A program made the translations under genes and the position numbers. The notes beneath the pieces were generated by a model that had not been told where the DNA came from, did not search any database, and worked only from the letters and a program-made list of their open reading frames with translations. From positions 19,630,501-19,694,500 of the forward strand of contig NC_079886.1 of assembly GCF_029227915.1 (NCBI RefSeq): a stretch of 64,000 nucleotides of DNA, read 5' to 3'. This DNA is from Hydractinia symbiolongicarpus. Lineage: Eukaryota > Cnidaria > Hydrozoa > Anthoathecata > Hydractiniidae. This document shows positions 12,701 to 23,526 of this stretch, one piece after another (within the stretch, counting starts at the first letter, position 1; each line of letters begins with the position of its first letter).

Positions 12701-13405
12701 CTGCAAGAAAGTTTTTTTTCAAAAGGGTATTATCCCTATACACCTGTGTAACACCATTTAACTGTACTAAGCGCTCAGTCCGGTGTCACGATTAATTTTT
12801 TAACTTTTACAAAAACTTATTCCGCAAAATAAAATAATATTGACCGATTGTTTTTGCTATGACAGAGTCACAACGGTTGTAAACTGTGTTTTTATTTCAG
12901 CCTTTGTTGCGGGAAAGTTATTTTTTGAAAAATATGTTACAGTCGCAACACTATAATTTTGTGTGCTTGATTTGCGACATACTGCATACCTGTACTAAAG
13001 CGCTCCACCTGACTGTGCAACACAGTTTACAGTTCTTTTTAAGCGCTCCTTAGGGCGTTCAACAACAGTTACTTGTGGCTCATCCCGGCGATTCGACGCC
13101 GGGTTTCCTGGCTAGTCTATATTAAAATACCCGTATACGTCTGTCCGTCACGCAAAATGGTCGCTTAGCTGCGCAAGTACCGGGACGCACGCAATGCGGT
13201 ATAAAAAGGACGGGCAAACCCGTGGATTTTCCCACGGGCTAACGACTAGTTATTTTATAATGCATGGATTTTGTTTTAGGCTGGAGCTATAAAAAAATCC
13301 CAAAAAGCCAAACGTTTATCTACGAAATCAACCAAACTTGCAGACAAGGAGAAAACGCCCAGAACAGCCAAACCAAAACAAAAATCGATCAAAAAGATGG
13401 AATAG
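3772..13405 (+). CDS. NIFK: NIFK-like RRM nucleolar protein (MKI67 FHA-interacting family)
   Basis: Six coding exons: 3772-3885, 7936-8067, 8261-8369, 9732-9838, 10451-10561, 13280-13405, all with GT-AG junctions and closing phases, giving 232 residues. An RNA recognition motif spans about residues 46-119, with an RNP2-like MYIGHI at 48-53 and RNP1 KGYGYIQF at 87-94. After it come the family's signature blocks: [13 protein letters not shown], the HNK segment, and a Lys/Arg-rich stretch ending in GIQYEFPGY. The tail (192-232) is Lys-rich, as expected for a nucleolar protein. Family members bind pre-rRNA and act in ribosome biogenesis; human NIFK also binds the Ki-67 FHA domain. This copy is shorter than human NIFK (about 290 residues), with no extended FHA-binding tail visible, so Ki-67 binding is not supported. 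An ATTAAA-type poly(A) signal lies shortly after the stop. Intron 5 is long and contains Helitron-like DNA. Confidence 0.9.
4125..4554 (+). mobile_element. TIR DNA element, family A, copy 1 (non-autonomous)
   Basis: A 430-bp element bounded by perfect 18-bp terminal inverted repeats, GAGGGTGCCGATAAGCCG and its complement. Just inside both ends are clusters of CGGGC/TTCGGGC motifs, which look like repeated subterminal binding sites, while the middle is AT-rich. There is no coding capacity. A second copy lies at 29569-30028 in inverse orientation with the same internal order. It sits in NIFK intron 1. I could not identify a clean target-site duplication, so the superfamily is open. Confidence 0.8.
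5140..5660. repeat. Dispersed repeat, copy also at 33.1-34.3 kb and part at 63.75 kb
   Basis: Positions 5160-5350 match 33150-33320 (shared block TAATGTCGAGCAGTGGTAGT and following). Positions 5480-5545 match the complement of 63745-63830 (shared AAAGGTGTGATATTAG and ACATTCAGACTGTACTGTA). Positions 5540-5650 match 34225-34330 (shared AGTTATTC.TCTACACTC). The order suggests one composite repeat, interrupted in the 33-34 kb copy. No coding sequence seen. Confidence 0.65.
5840..5988. mobile_element. 149-bp MITE with 28-bp terminal inverted repeats
   Basis: The left end 5840-5867 begins CACTACCAAACCCACTTT. The right end 5961-5988 is its complement with one mismatch in 28. There is no coding capacity. 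The flanks (5806-5839 and 5989-6030) match, in reverse complement, an uninterrupted segment at about 30125-30205, which gives a related empty site. From that comparison the target appears to have been a short AT sequence (an ATA-type repeat at each side). The transposon class is not assigned. Confidence 0.8.
11586..13115 (+). mobile_element. Possible larger Helitron-type element or its remains
   Basis: It starts after an A with TCTCTATAATAATAGCCGTC, the style of a Helitron 5' end. No independent 3' end is visible before the small element at 13116-13249, whose hairpin/CTAG terminus could be its 3' end. Between about 12420 and 13080 there are three or four badly diverged tandem units, recognisable by CTGTACTAAGCG-like blocks and CTGTTTC.TGTGTT. 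No helicase or Rep coding sequence is visible. It lies within NIFK intron 5. Confidence 0.35.
13116..13249 (+). mobile_element. Short Helitron-like element, copy 1
   Basis: The 5' end is TCTATATTAAAATACCCG. Near the 3' end is a stem CCCGTGG / CCACGGG, followed by CTAACGACTAG and a flanking T. A TC start, a 3' hairpin and a CTRR-type end inserted before T are Helitron hallmarks. The left flank base is G rather than the expected A. Relatives lie at 28967-29082 and 53481-53624, both on the opposite strand. The conserved middle includes GTCACGCAAAATGG and GGTATAAAAAGGACGGG. Confidence 0.65.
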
Positions 13406-14211
13406 ATATATTTGACAGTCTTGTGCTGTATGAAACCTTCTGTATGATCTGTATTTGTCGAATGTACTTTTTTATTAAAATAATGGATATAACATTGAAT
13501 TACTTTATCGCTTCTTTTTGAGACACTGGTATCTGTTCTTCATAATAATTATTGTTATGCAACATTCAAGTAATTTAACGGGTTAACTTTAAAGAAAAGT
13601 CGAAGGTTGTGGTTTGAAAATATATATTTTATAACAGCTGCTCTACAATTTAAAATATTTTGAGTAAATTTCTGCGAAGTATCTTTTTTATGCAAACTAT
13701 AAATTTAGAGACAATGTTTGTGAGATAGGTATTGGTAAATTAACTCGAAAAGTGTTTGGGGAGATAAAAGCAGATGTTTTATCAGAATATAGTTTTAACT
13801 TGGGGAGAAAAAATTATGTTAATGGAGTTTCTTTCAAGCGCTTCATAGGTTCACATTTCATATTGGAAATAGCACCCAATAATTACGCTTGTTTCAATGA
13901 AATCTAAAAGAAGTGTGTATGTTTTAAAAAATTAAGAAAATTATTAATAGGAAAAAATAAAAACAAGTAAATAAAAATAACATTTTTCTCGTTTTTCTAC
14001 AATTGTCTGATAATCAATCGAATCATGTTTAAAATTATGAACCTGTGTTTTTCGTCATATGCACGCACATGTCGTGACATGCGCAAAAAGATTGAAAATG
14101 TTCAATTATGGGACTATTCATTCTAATTATTCAGCACGTATGTTAAAGTCCTTGGATACCATGTCCATCTAAACCGTCTCATTTAGGATAAAATAAGTTC
14201 TTCTACACTCT
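13406..14211. other. Intergenic region between NIFK and the cystine-knot gene
   Basis: This holds the 3' UTRs of the two convergent genes (NIFK on +, cystine-knot gene on -). The sequence is AT-rich, with no open frame or repeat that I can support. Confidence 0.5.
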
Positions 14212-14607
14212 TTACTTTTTGTTGAAGTATTTACCACAAGGTGCGCATGCGCAGCTCTTTGCTGCTAATATATCAACAAGTTTAAAAGGTTCGTTCATTC
14301 TTCCGGGACAAGGTACTCTCACAACAAACTTTTGATACCGTTTTGGTTTACAGCAGTCACATTTAGGTACGATACCCTTTTGATAGATCAATACCGTAGT
14401 CTCCGATTTACAGTACCCAGCACATCCTATTGTAAATATAGTACGATCTAAACATCCTTTGAATTTTAAGTCCAGTTGCATCTTCACTGGGAAGCAGCCT
14501 GATTTATGTCTGTATTTCATGGGACGTTTGTTGCGACGGCATTGACATTCGCTCTGTAGTAAGAAAAGGAATACTAACACGTGAAACACGGCTCTTCTCA
14601 TTTTCAT
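14212..14607 (-). CDS. Secreted cystine-knot protein, glycoprotein-hormone/bursicon-like
   Basis: 131 residues in one coding exon. A hydrophobic signal peptide covers about residues 5-20. The mature part has Cys38, Cys52, Cys62-A-G-Y-Cys66, Cys83, Cys85, Cys86, Cys100, Cys119-A-Cys121 and Cys124. The CxGxC box paired with a late CxC box is the ring-forming signature of C-terminal cystine-knot domains (glycoprotein hormone subunits, bursicon, the DAN/gremlin group). The size matches a stand-alone hormone subunit. An acceptor-like TTTTTTAG lies 8 bases upstream of the start codon, so the gene probably has a 5' non-coding exon; the true start could also lie upstream. Which cystine-knot subfamily it belongs to cannot be decided by eye. 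A role as a secreted ligand is inferred from the fold. Confidence 0.8.
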   Translation of the reverse strand: MKMRRAVFHVLVFLFLLQSECQCRRNKRPMKYRHKSGCFPVKMQLDLKFKGCLDRTIFTIGCAGYCKSETTVLIYQKGIVPKCDCCKPKRYQKFVVRVPCPGRMNEPFKLVDILAAKSCACAPCGKYFNKK

Positions 14608-15843
14608 AAGTTCACCTAAAAAATGAAAACAAATTTGGATTTATCAGTTATGAAGATGAAGATGTTTTAAACAGATGCATTGCTGTAAATTGAAAACACA
14701 TCTCAAAAATTACAAATGCCTTGCCAACAAAACCGTATGTGAATCCTTCCTCGCTGTAGGAAATATAGTATGTCGCAACAAAGCTTTTACTTAAATAGCA
14801 TATTTTCTCGACGTTGCATAGATAGGAATCAACACTTAACAATACAACTTTCCTTTAGTTTAAAAACAACTTCATCAAAACAAGATAACATTATGTATAA
14901 ATAAAACCATGCTGCCATAACATACTTATAAAGAAGTTATAAATATACAAGTTTATTCCCCCGTAGCGGTAGTAAAGATATATTTGGTTTAGGCTTGTAT
15001 AAAGTACGCGTTGAACTTCACACAACCAAGTGACAGCTACTTGTGCGATTACTTAACGTAAGGTGCTTTATCTCTCGTAGAGTGTCCTAATTTACCCTTA
15101 TCTGAAATATGAAACTTTGCATATCAATCTCCGTCCCAGTACTTGAAAAACAAAAGCCACGCGGACAGTGTTCTTTCCTTTCGTGTCTTGCCTTTAAGAA
15201 ACGAAAAGAAAAGTCTTGCACGCTTGGATTTTTAACGGGATTGGAAAAGAAAATGGTGTTTTAAAAGCTGTCAATCAAACAGCGATGCCTATGAATTTTA
15301 TTGTGGTGTTCTTGGTTGCAATCCCACAGCGTTTAGTATCTAGACATGCGTAATAAAACGTTTTTTTCTAACCGCGACGCAAGTTGACCTTTTAGGACAC
15401 AAAGACGAATCAACTTCCAAGTATTCACAGGAGAACAACAACCAGTAGAAATTTAGAAAACACTATCCTCTTTATTGGAATGGAAATTGAGGTTATTGAG
15501 CGCCGACGTTTAGGCGAGGATTTGTGACCATAATTGCTTCGTTGCAAAAAAAAAGCCTTTAACCTTTAAAACCTTTAAAACTCAGGTAAACACACACGTG
15601 TCATCAGGCTAGACCGCGATCTGTTCAAGCAAAAAAGAAATGCATATTTTGATAACCGTGCCTTAAACTTAACCAAAAAAGATTAAAATATGACAAACAC
15701 AGGAACTCTCAATCAAAATATTTCGGGGATTGCGGACCACATCGAACGCATAACATTCGAATAATCAAAAACATTCGACACGGCCACACAGATAAACTGA
15801 AGTAAGAGAAGTGAGCTAACGGTAGCGAGGTGTGTCGAAAGAA

Positions 15844-18721
15844 ATGCTTCCCTGCTTTTATTTACTTTTTACAGGTAACTTCTTAATTTTTTCTTTTTTT
15901 CGTGATTTTCTTATTAAGCCTTACAATAACATTGCGATTTCTACCGGGACTTCTTCCCTCGTGTTAATAAGATTACATGTCTTAACTACAACCGCAACTT
16001 AGAGTTGAGTTGTTGTTGTTTTGCGTTCAATCGGTTTAGAATGTTAAAGTTTGAATTATTTCTTAACATACCAATGGTGATTTACTCCCATAAAAAGAGA
16101 GAGCACACTTTAGAACAACAAACTTTTCGTATTTTTTTAACATGGATAGCTAGTTAGCTAGCTAGCTCGCGGAAAAGTTTCAGACTGGATTATTTTTTTT
16201 TTTCTCTCTTCGCGGATAATCTTGTTTTTTTTTATTTCGTGATTCTTTACAAGATTGATTTGTGTAAAAAACTTATTAAAAACACCAGGGGTAGAAGAAA
16301 TTTGGAAAAAATAAATTTATATATATAATTTTATTGTCTGAAACTTTCGTAGCGAGTTAGAAAAATTTGAAATTTCGTGCTTTTTGGCTGTTGTTTTTGT
16401 TGTTGCGAGATTCATGCTTAATCTGAGACAGTTTCAAACCATTAATCCATAATATATCATTCTGAAAATTTGCATTCTTAAAAAAATTTAAATGATGTTT
16501 TATATGTTAAAAGGCCCATTAAACTTTTTGTCATACAATAATATAAATGTTGTATAAAATAAACAATAAACAACCAAAAAGCGAATGTTAAAGACAATAT
16601 GATGATGTATTGCCATGAAGGTCTGTCTCCTCATGCTGACCTCAGCAGCAAGGATCACTTGACTAAAAAATGCTTACACTATACAATCAAGTGGTTGTCT
16701 TTTAGTCAAGCTGTTAAAATTCTCTCAAGAAAAGATTTTAAATTTGAATTTAAAGAGACGTCCAAAAATACTATACTCAGTTAACGAAACAATATGTTAG
16801 CTGAAGCATTTCTGAACTGCTAGAAAAATATTTTTTTAGTCTTGACCACATGTAGCGCTCGATACTCGAGACAGCTGGATAAAACTTATCGAGGATACAT
16901 TCAACACACAAGTAGACATTGCCTTGCAGCTGTGGTACCCAAGAAACTACCTTATAAACTAAAACGTAATCTTTCATACAAAACACCAGCTTTCATACAG
17001 CTTGTGAAAAATTGCAGTCAGGCAGATATCTGGTCGATCACAAGAAAGAATATATTTCGGAATGAAAAATTCAATCTAACTGTGCATACCAGAGGACAGA
17101 TTCAACATCCTTTAAAGGTAAGTGATGTGTTTCGCTAATATAAATGTGTACGATTGACAACCGTGCAGTGAGGCAGATTTTGTCCCGTTGGACTTTTGTG
17201 TTACTCCCTTTACCTTCATATTCTAATTTTAAAAAAAGGGTGAGTGAGACCATGGTGACTAAGTACGTCAAATGTTACACCGGTTTTTCGAGCCTCTAGT
17301 ATTTTAGTAATATTGTTATAAATTATACTGTACGATAAATTTTTATATGCTATACTCTTAGTAATCTAAATGTAGGAGGGGAATAACACCAAATTTCGGA
17401 AAATTTTTTTAGTCACAACAAGAGCGTTCGAGCGTGATTTTATCCGTTCATGAGAAAAATGTCTTGTATAAATGATGTCTGTTTTCAAAGAAGGTTTTAC
17501 TGTGTTGAAAAATATGCAAATTATTTTATTTTATTTTTTCAATTCTACTAAAAATGCTTTTCATTCTGGATAAATAATTATAGGCGGGGATCTTAAAACT
17601 TCACTTTGGATTTCCATGTGTTCGAAAAAATATTTTTCGATTATCAAAAATAATTTTACATTGGGTTTTAGCGAGGTTTTTTTTGGTAAGTCTCTTATTC
17701 ACTGCCATGGGCTCTCTTTTTTTTCGCATCACAGGGGATCAGAAAGTTTGAATATATATAAAACTTAGAAAAGGAAAAATACTTGTTCCACATAGGGAGT
17801 TAATTCAAATAGGTATTTGAAGATGAAGAGAGTCCACTACTATTATTTTTACACTTTCTCCATTTGCCTGAACTTTTTGTTAAAGTGTAGAGGCCCGGCG
17901 TAGCTAAGAAGTCATCTTTTATAATTGTTTTCAAATATATCTGCAAGACAATGAAGGCTTCTTCGCGTCTTTTTGTCAAATAGCCAAACATGCTGTGCAC
18001 ACGTAAAAAATTTCTATGTTAATTGCGATCATCCATCAAAAGGATGTATACAAAATAATTTTTGGGGGGGTTAAAACTCATTACATATCTTTTGATTACA
18101 AAAACAACCATGGTTGGGCCTCCCTAGATACTAAAATGTTTCAGATCTTCCACTTTTAAAATTCAAAATACTATCTATGTCGCACGATCATCAGCTTACA
18201 TAAAGCACGAGGCTGTGCAAAATGTTTTGCTTGAAGTAAAAATATTTTGTCTTTAGTTACACCATGGAGGAGCTGTAATGCTCTACGCAGGAGAACGCAA
18301 ACCAAGGCACACTCCGTCTTACTTTTTATATGACAATAACACTTTGATTAGACACAAAGAATCAGGGTTTTGTCTACGAGTTGCAAATTATGGTGAAAAA
18401 AGCATCTATGATCATCCAGAGCGCTTAATCGAACAGAAAATTTTAATTCTTTCAAGAAGATGTTTAGGGAACGGAACTGATCCAGAAGTTTACGTGTTCA
18501 GGAATCAATCTTATATTAACCAACGCTTTTTAAACAAAAATGTGAAAGAATATCAAGATGAGACAATGGGATCGAGTGACACTAAACTTGGACCCAGTTC
18601 TCGTGTTGAAGATGAAGATGGTTCCGATAAATCGCGATCAAAAAGCGATAATGCGATTAGACCTGTTAAAAACATGTTACAAGAAAAAGAGAGAAAAATT
18701 GTTATGAAGGACGAATTGTAA
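15844..18721 (+). CDS. ER-retained beta-trefoil (ricin-B-like) protein ending in KDEL
   Basis: Three exons: 15844-15874, 16840-17117, 18257-18721, closing phases, 257 residues. The short first exon supplies a start and half of a signal peptide (residues 1-17, MLPCFYLLFTVLTTCSA), which is completed only by splicing to exon 2; this fit is the main support for exon 1. Two segments resemble ricin-B/beta-trefoil repeats: GYIQHTSRHCLA (29-40) and TLIRHKESGFCLRV (132-145). Potential N-glycosylation sites are at Asn54, Asn68, Asn175 and Asn186. The last 55 residues are acidic, then basic and probably disordered. The protein ends KDEL (254-257), the classical ER retrieval signal. No enzyme motif was seen. 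It is probably a luminal ER protein with a lectin-like fold; the ligand is unknown. An AATAAA lies at 18769. No specific family could be named. Confidence 0.75.
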
Positions 18722-21463
18722 TAAGGGCGATTTTCTTGGGGACATATTTTTACCTCAAAGATAACATTAATAAATAAGTATAAATATATATTCACTGAAG
18801 TTCGAGTCTGAAAATTATTCTTGAACAATTCCTAAGTTTTAAATCTTTTAAAATGTTGCAAACCTGAACGGGCTTGGAATGAGTTCGAACTTTTTTACCC
18901 TAAATGCTACCTTGAAAAAATCATTGATTGAGATAAAAAGAAGTCAAATTTAGTGCTCTAAGGACGTGATATGAATCCCAACTCATCCCAACTCGATGGA
19001 GCTTCTCGTAGCTGTGTTTTGTAATCATAGGGAGTGAGTCTAGTGGAAAAGTGAATTGGTTTTTTCTTTAGGAGGTTGAGAAAATGCTGGTGTTGATGTT
19101 TGTTTTTATTTTTTAGAATTTCTCCATCTTAATACAATATGCCAACTTAATAAACTTTTTCAGAGAGTAGGAAGAAATTTCGTGTCCATTTTGTGTCTTT
19201 ATTTACTAAGTATATTTCTCTAATGCGTTGAAATGCAGCACTCTTTATTTGCCCATGCATCTTTAGGTAAAAGAAATGAAATTTGAAACAAATAAAATGC
19301 AGAACAGACTATTGTCTTTTCAATCTAAATAACTGACGCGAATTTTTTGACTGCTTTAAGAGAAGGCTATGGATGGAACGAGAATTGCTTAAAAAGAAGA
19401 ATTAAGAAGCTTTCCAATGCGGCACGCCTTAAACGTATTTTAGCCTCGTATAAAAAAACGATATAGTTTACAGGATCTCATTGGTTGGATATTTACAGCT
19501 TTTATCAAAAAAGGACGTTGCAAATGACAAACAAAATCAAATCTCACTACTTATCATTTTATCAGTTTTCATATCAGCAATAAAATAGATTATTCTTAAT
19601 CCAAAAGTTATTGTAGCCTCGTTTTTGAAAAAGAAGCATCAAAATATAGCCATAAACTCTGCAATTATTCCAGATAGTGCCAGAAAAACACACCAGAAAA
19701 ATATACTCACTTTTATATGCAACTTTTTCCTAAGATTTTGTTTGTTTTGAGAGATTGTTTACTTCATCTCACTCAGTGCGGTGTAATTATATATTTTGCT
19801 ACCTTAGGGAAAATCGAACAAAAGGAAGTTTATTAAACTTTATTAAAAATCTTGAAAAAGTAAAATCGATTGTCTGCAAACTAGTTCTCAGTTCCCTCTA
19901 ATTTTCATGGATACGAAGTTGTTTTTTGTAATGCTGCGTATAATTAGGTTTTTAGGAAACATTTTTACTGTAGTTAGCGCCTGATTGCGTTGGGGCGCTG
20001 TAAGCACAAAAAGCAAAATTGTTATTTTAAGCAACGGCATTAACTTGAAAGGAATTTTTACCTCAATACTTTGCCGATATCTTTCAATCTCAAATTTCTT
20101 CCACTTTTCAACAGAAATTCAATTCGTTAAGCACATTCAACATGTGAAAGTTTATGAATGAGATATGATTGTGGCAAAACTGATATACAGTAATTTCCGC
20201 TGCTTAATGACATCCTCATTAGAATTAATGATAATCATTTATAAATTGACTACTGTTATAAATCGTAATCAGCGATATATAATTAGCTTTCCACAAGAGG
20301 CAGGCATATGACATACTAAATATGGGTCCTGCCAGTGCGATTTCTATTTTAGTGGCCTACACGAAATAATATTGCAATGGGAAAGTTATACAGCCTCGTT
20401 CCCGGCGTATTTAATCTTTTTTTCATTAATATGACCCCTCCGTAATAACGGCTCAGGGATCAAGAGAAGAGGTACGCGGTCGAAATTTGCATGCACATAA
20501 GCTTAAGGACCAAAACAATTTGCAGAAAAAAAATCTCAGAATCAATTGTGCTGTCTATCAAAGATTTTCTCTGGACTGCGTTTTTACAACCATTTTTTCG
20601 CAGTTATATATTTGGACATTGAATGCCGTCTCATATAAAAAAGTGAAAAAAAAATTTCGTACGAGGTTGCACGAATTTATCACGATTAAATCATGCTAGT
20701 TATCGAAGGTGCTCAGACTTTATCTGCCGAGAAAATTACAATAGAAAAATGATTTTGGGGTTTTAATACACTTAAAGCTGTAACTAACCATTGCATTTCA
20801 TAGCTACGCAAAGGCGTCTATATTTCTTCTAACGAGAATACAAGTATAAACCTACGTGATGTAATTCACATGGACTGCGGTCTTATCCACACCTCTTGTG
20901 GAAAATGAAACATTGAACGATCATCAAGGCGCCTCCGATGCCATCTGTCTGTTAAAGTTTACTCCCCGCTAAGCTTTTCTTACCCACAATCACCTTCGTC
21001 AACATTTTTCTCTCACAATTAATACTGATAATTAGTAGCGTGACACATGTAAATGATACGTATAATCTGAAGAGGTGGGACGATTCTTTTTTAAATATGA
21101 TTGCTACTTTAAAACGAAAACGGAAAAAGAGCCAATTGACCTTGAATGTTTAATAATAAAGCTGAATGTAATTGGCTATCATTTCTCTTCCACATTCCCA
21201 AGTTCTTTATATGAAGGTAAATTGCCTTGTAAACAAGATTGGTTTTCTTTTTGCTAAAAGTTATTTGGATATCTTAGCACGAAAAATGGAAGTTGTTGAA
21301 GGCAATGAACTGTATGTTCAAGTCTGATCACCGCAAAATTTTCCCTCCTAAGGCAGGCGAAATCATCTCAAACGTCAAGATTTCTTTTCGATTCCATGCA
21401 ATAAAATCACATTGTGCAAGCGACTGCACAATACAAACCTACCAGATCCGTGACGGAAAGCAA

Positions 21464-22391
21464 AGAGCTCTGGGGACGAGAATGAAATGGGACATATTGT
21501 CTATTGGCCATAACTCAAGCTTCCTCAACTTTGAGATGTTAATAAAGTCGAATCAAATTAAAGAGAATTAAATTTCCCATACAGCAGTGTACAGGTTTAC
21601 CAAGTTTGAGGTGTCCAAAAGTCCGGTTTAAAATTGAAAGATTGTCAGCGTCAAACATCGGAAATTTCAGGTTCTTTGTAAAACGTCTGCAAAGTCCAAA
21701 AGGGTTTAAAAAATAATTGGAAATGGTGGAGCAAACTGCGGGAAGAATCTGAGTGGGTGGGTAGTTATAAATACAAAACATTGATATTTTTATTCATTAC
21801 TCGTTCATTTCAGCAGAATGATACTGCACAGAGCAACACCGTTTTCGATTCTCTTTTTCAAACATCTTCTTCCGTTGTGATTAATATGCTCTTTTAATTT
21901 CAACAAAATCAAATTGGCGGGAAGTTTTGTTGAATACTTTGTTTATACCTTTAAATTAATTATGAATCGTTATGTAAAGGAGACACGCTAAAATGTAACT
22001 CCGTGTGACCTTTACACGATCTTCGATATGTTCCTCAAAAGTCCGGAAATTAAGGATTAAGGAATATTTTCATATTGTATACCAACTTAATACACAGGGT
22101 TCTTCTACGCCTATAATACTCTAAAGGGAGGACACCGTTACAAATCATAGACGTAGAAGAGCTCTGGTTGATCGTATATACTATATTTTAATTTTCAGCC
22201 GTGCAAAAAACTCTTTTCACTGTGTGAAATAAGTCCACACGAATGTTGTCCTTAACTCTATTCGGAACGGCGGGAGTGGCGGATTTCGCACTCTATGGTG
22301 GACCTTTTTTTAATAGGCTGTATGGCTGTGATATTTACTAAGTTTTTATATTTATCTTTTGTGCATCTGTCATTCTCGTCCCCAGAGCTCT
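21464..22391. mobile_element. 928-bp element with 22-bp terminal inverted repeats
   Basis: The left end 21464-21485 starts AGAGCTCTGGGGACGAGA. The right end 22370-22391 is its exact complement. The outermost eight bases are themselves palindromic (AGAGCTCT). No transposase coding sequence is visible, so it is non-autonomous or decayed. No target-site duplication was resolved. Confidence 0.65.
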
Positions 22392-23275
22392 GAGATAAAC
22401 CTCGTTGGTTTAAAGAAAGTAATTGAATTTCAAGCAGATTTTAGCCAAATTTAAAACAATTTTAAAAAAATTTAAGTCTCTATACAATTCACTTATAAAG
22501 AAACCTAAATCTGGGGACAAGAACCTCTCCCCCCTTAGTGAAATGAACCTAAGCATGCGCAGTTTTAAGTGTTTTCATTTTGCCTCAAAAAATTCGCTTC
22601 GCCAAAAGGTAGAATGCAATATCCAATGTTTTTTCTGAGAAAAACTCATTACTAAAAAGAATTCAAAAAACTGTCTTGTTTCTACCTAAAAGAGTGCTTA
22701 CATTCAGTATTTTAAATTCGCCACACGTATTTTGTTTCTCGTGAAAACCAAACAAATATTTCACAGCTAATTAGTCGCCGAATTCGCCAGTCACAATTCG
22801 CTCCGTGAAGTTTTAAAGTCATTGCTTGACTTGTAGAGCCTAGTTAACTAAGCCTTGTTTGAGGATATCAAATTCCGTCTCTCTCAAACGAAATTTTCCC
22901 AACCTTAACTATTCCGATTTTCTGGTGGTATGAAAAATTATGCTGGTTCTCCTGGCTAGTAGAGCTGTGGTAGAGGCACTTGTTAAACATGTCCGTCCCT
23001 CCTTCAAAGCGCGGTATCGGAATATTCAACCACAAATTATTCCGCTAGATGACAGGATACGATTTTTGTTGGACAATCTTTGTCGAACTCGTTAAAAGTT
23101 ATATGTTACAATTTATTTTCAACACTTAATGATGCCAAAGCAGGAATAATTAAAAAAAAGGAAAAAAAGTGACAATTTACAACTAAATCTCTAAAATTTG
23201 CTTTTTTTCCAAATTGGTAAATCTAGACTCCTGTGATCTACCAAACAAAGCAATAGTTGAAGATCTTCAGGATCA

Positions 23276-23521
23276 AAATATCAAAGCAAAATAGGTACCC
23301 ACCTAAAAGATCCATTTTCCAAACTGATATATTAGGTTACTATAACTACTATCTCATCAAAATCACAACAATAGAATCACTTAAAAGTGCTTTAAATCAG
23401 TTTCGCCTGTCCGTTTTTTATCACGTCATCTTCAGTAAATGAGTTGACAGAATCGTAGAGCAGAGGAACCAGAGAAGGGCGTTCACCTAGCGCCTATTAC
23501 ATGCTTGACGCTGTGCCTAAA
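23276..23521 (+). repeat. Dispersed repeat, arm 1 (near-identical to 39522-39768)
   Basis: About 245 bp, almost identical to the reverse complement of 39522-39768, with only scattered substitutions by eye. Shared blocks include ATATCAAAGCAAAATAGGTA and CAGAGGAACCAGAGAAGGGC. The high identity implies recent spread. No coding sequence. Confidence 0.8.
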
Positions 23522-23526
23522 TATAA

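Noticed and set aside
13264-13521. 85-codon plus-strand frame at the NIFK 3' end
   Set aside because: Wrong frame; the spliced NIFK frame through the same bases continues the conserved protein and stops at 13405.
18553-18828. 91-codon minus-strand frame
   Set aside because: Antisense to the last exon of the KDEL protein and its 3' UTR.
21293-21571. 92-codon plus-strand frame
   Set aside because: Overlaps the left end of a TIR element and shows no domain; likely chance.
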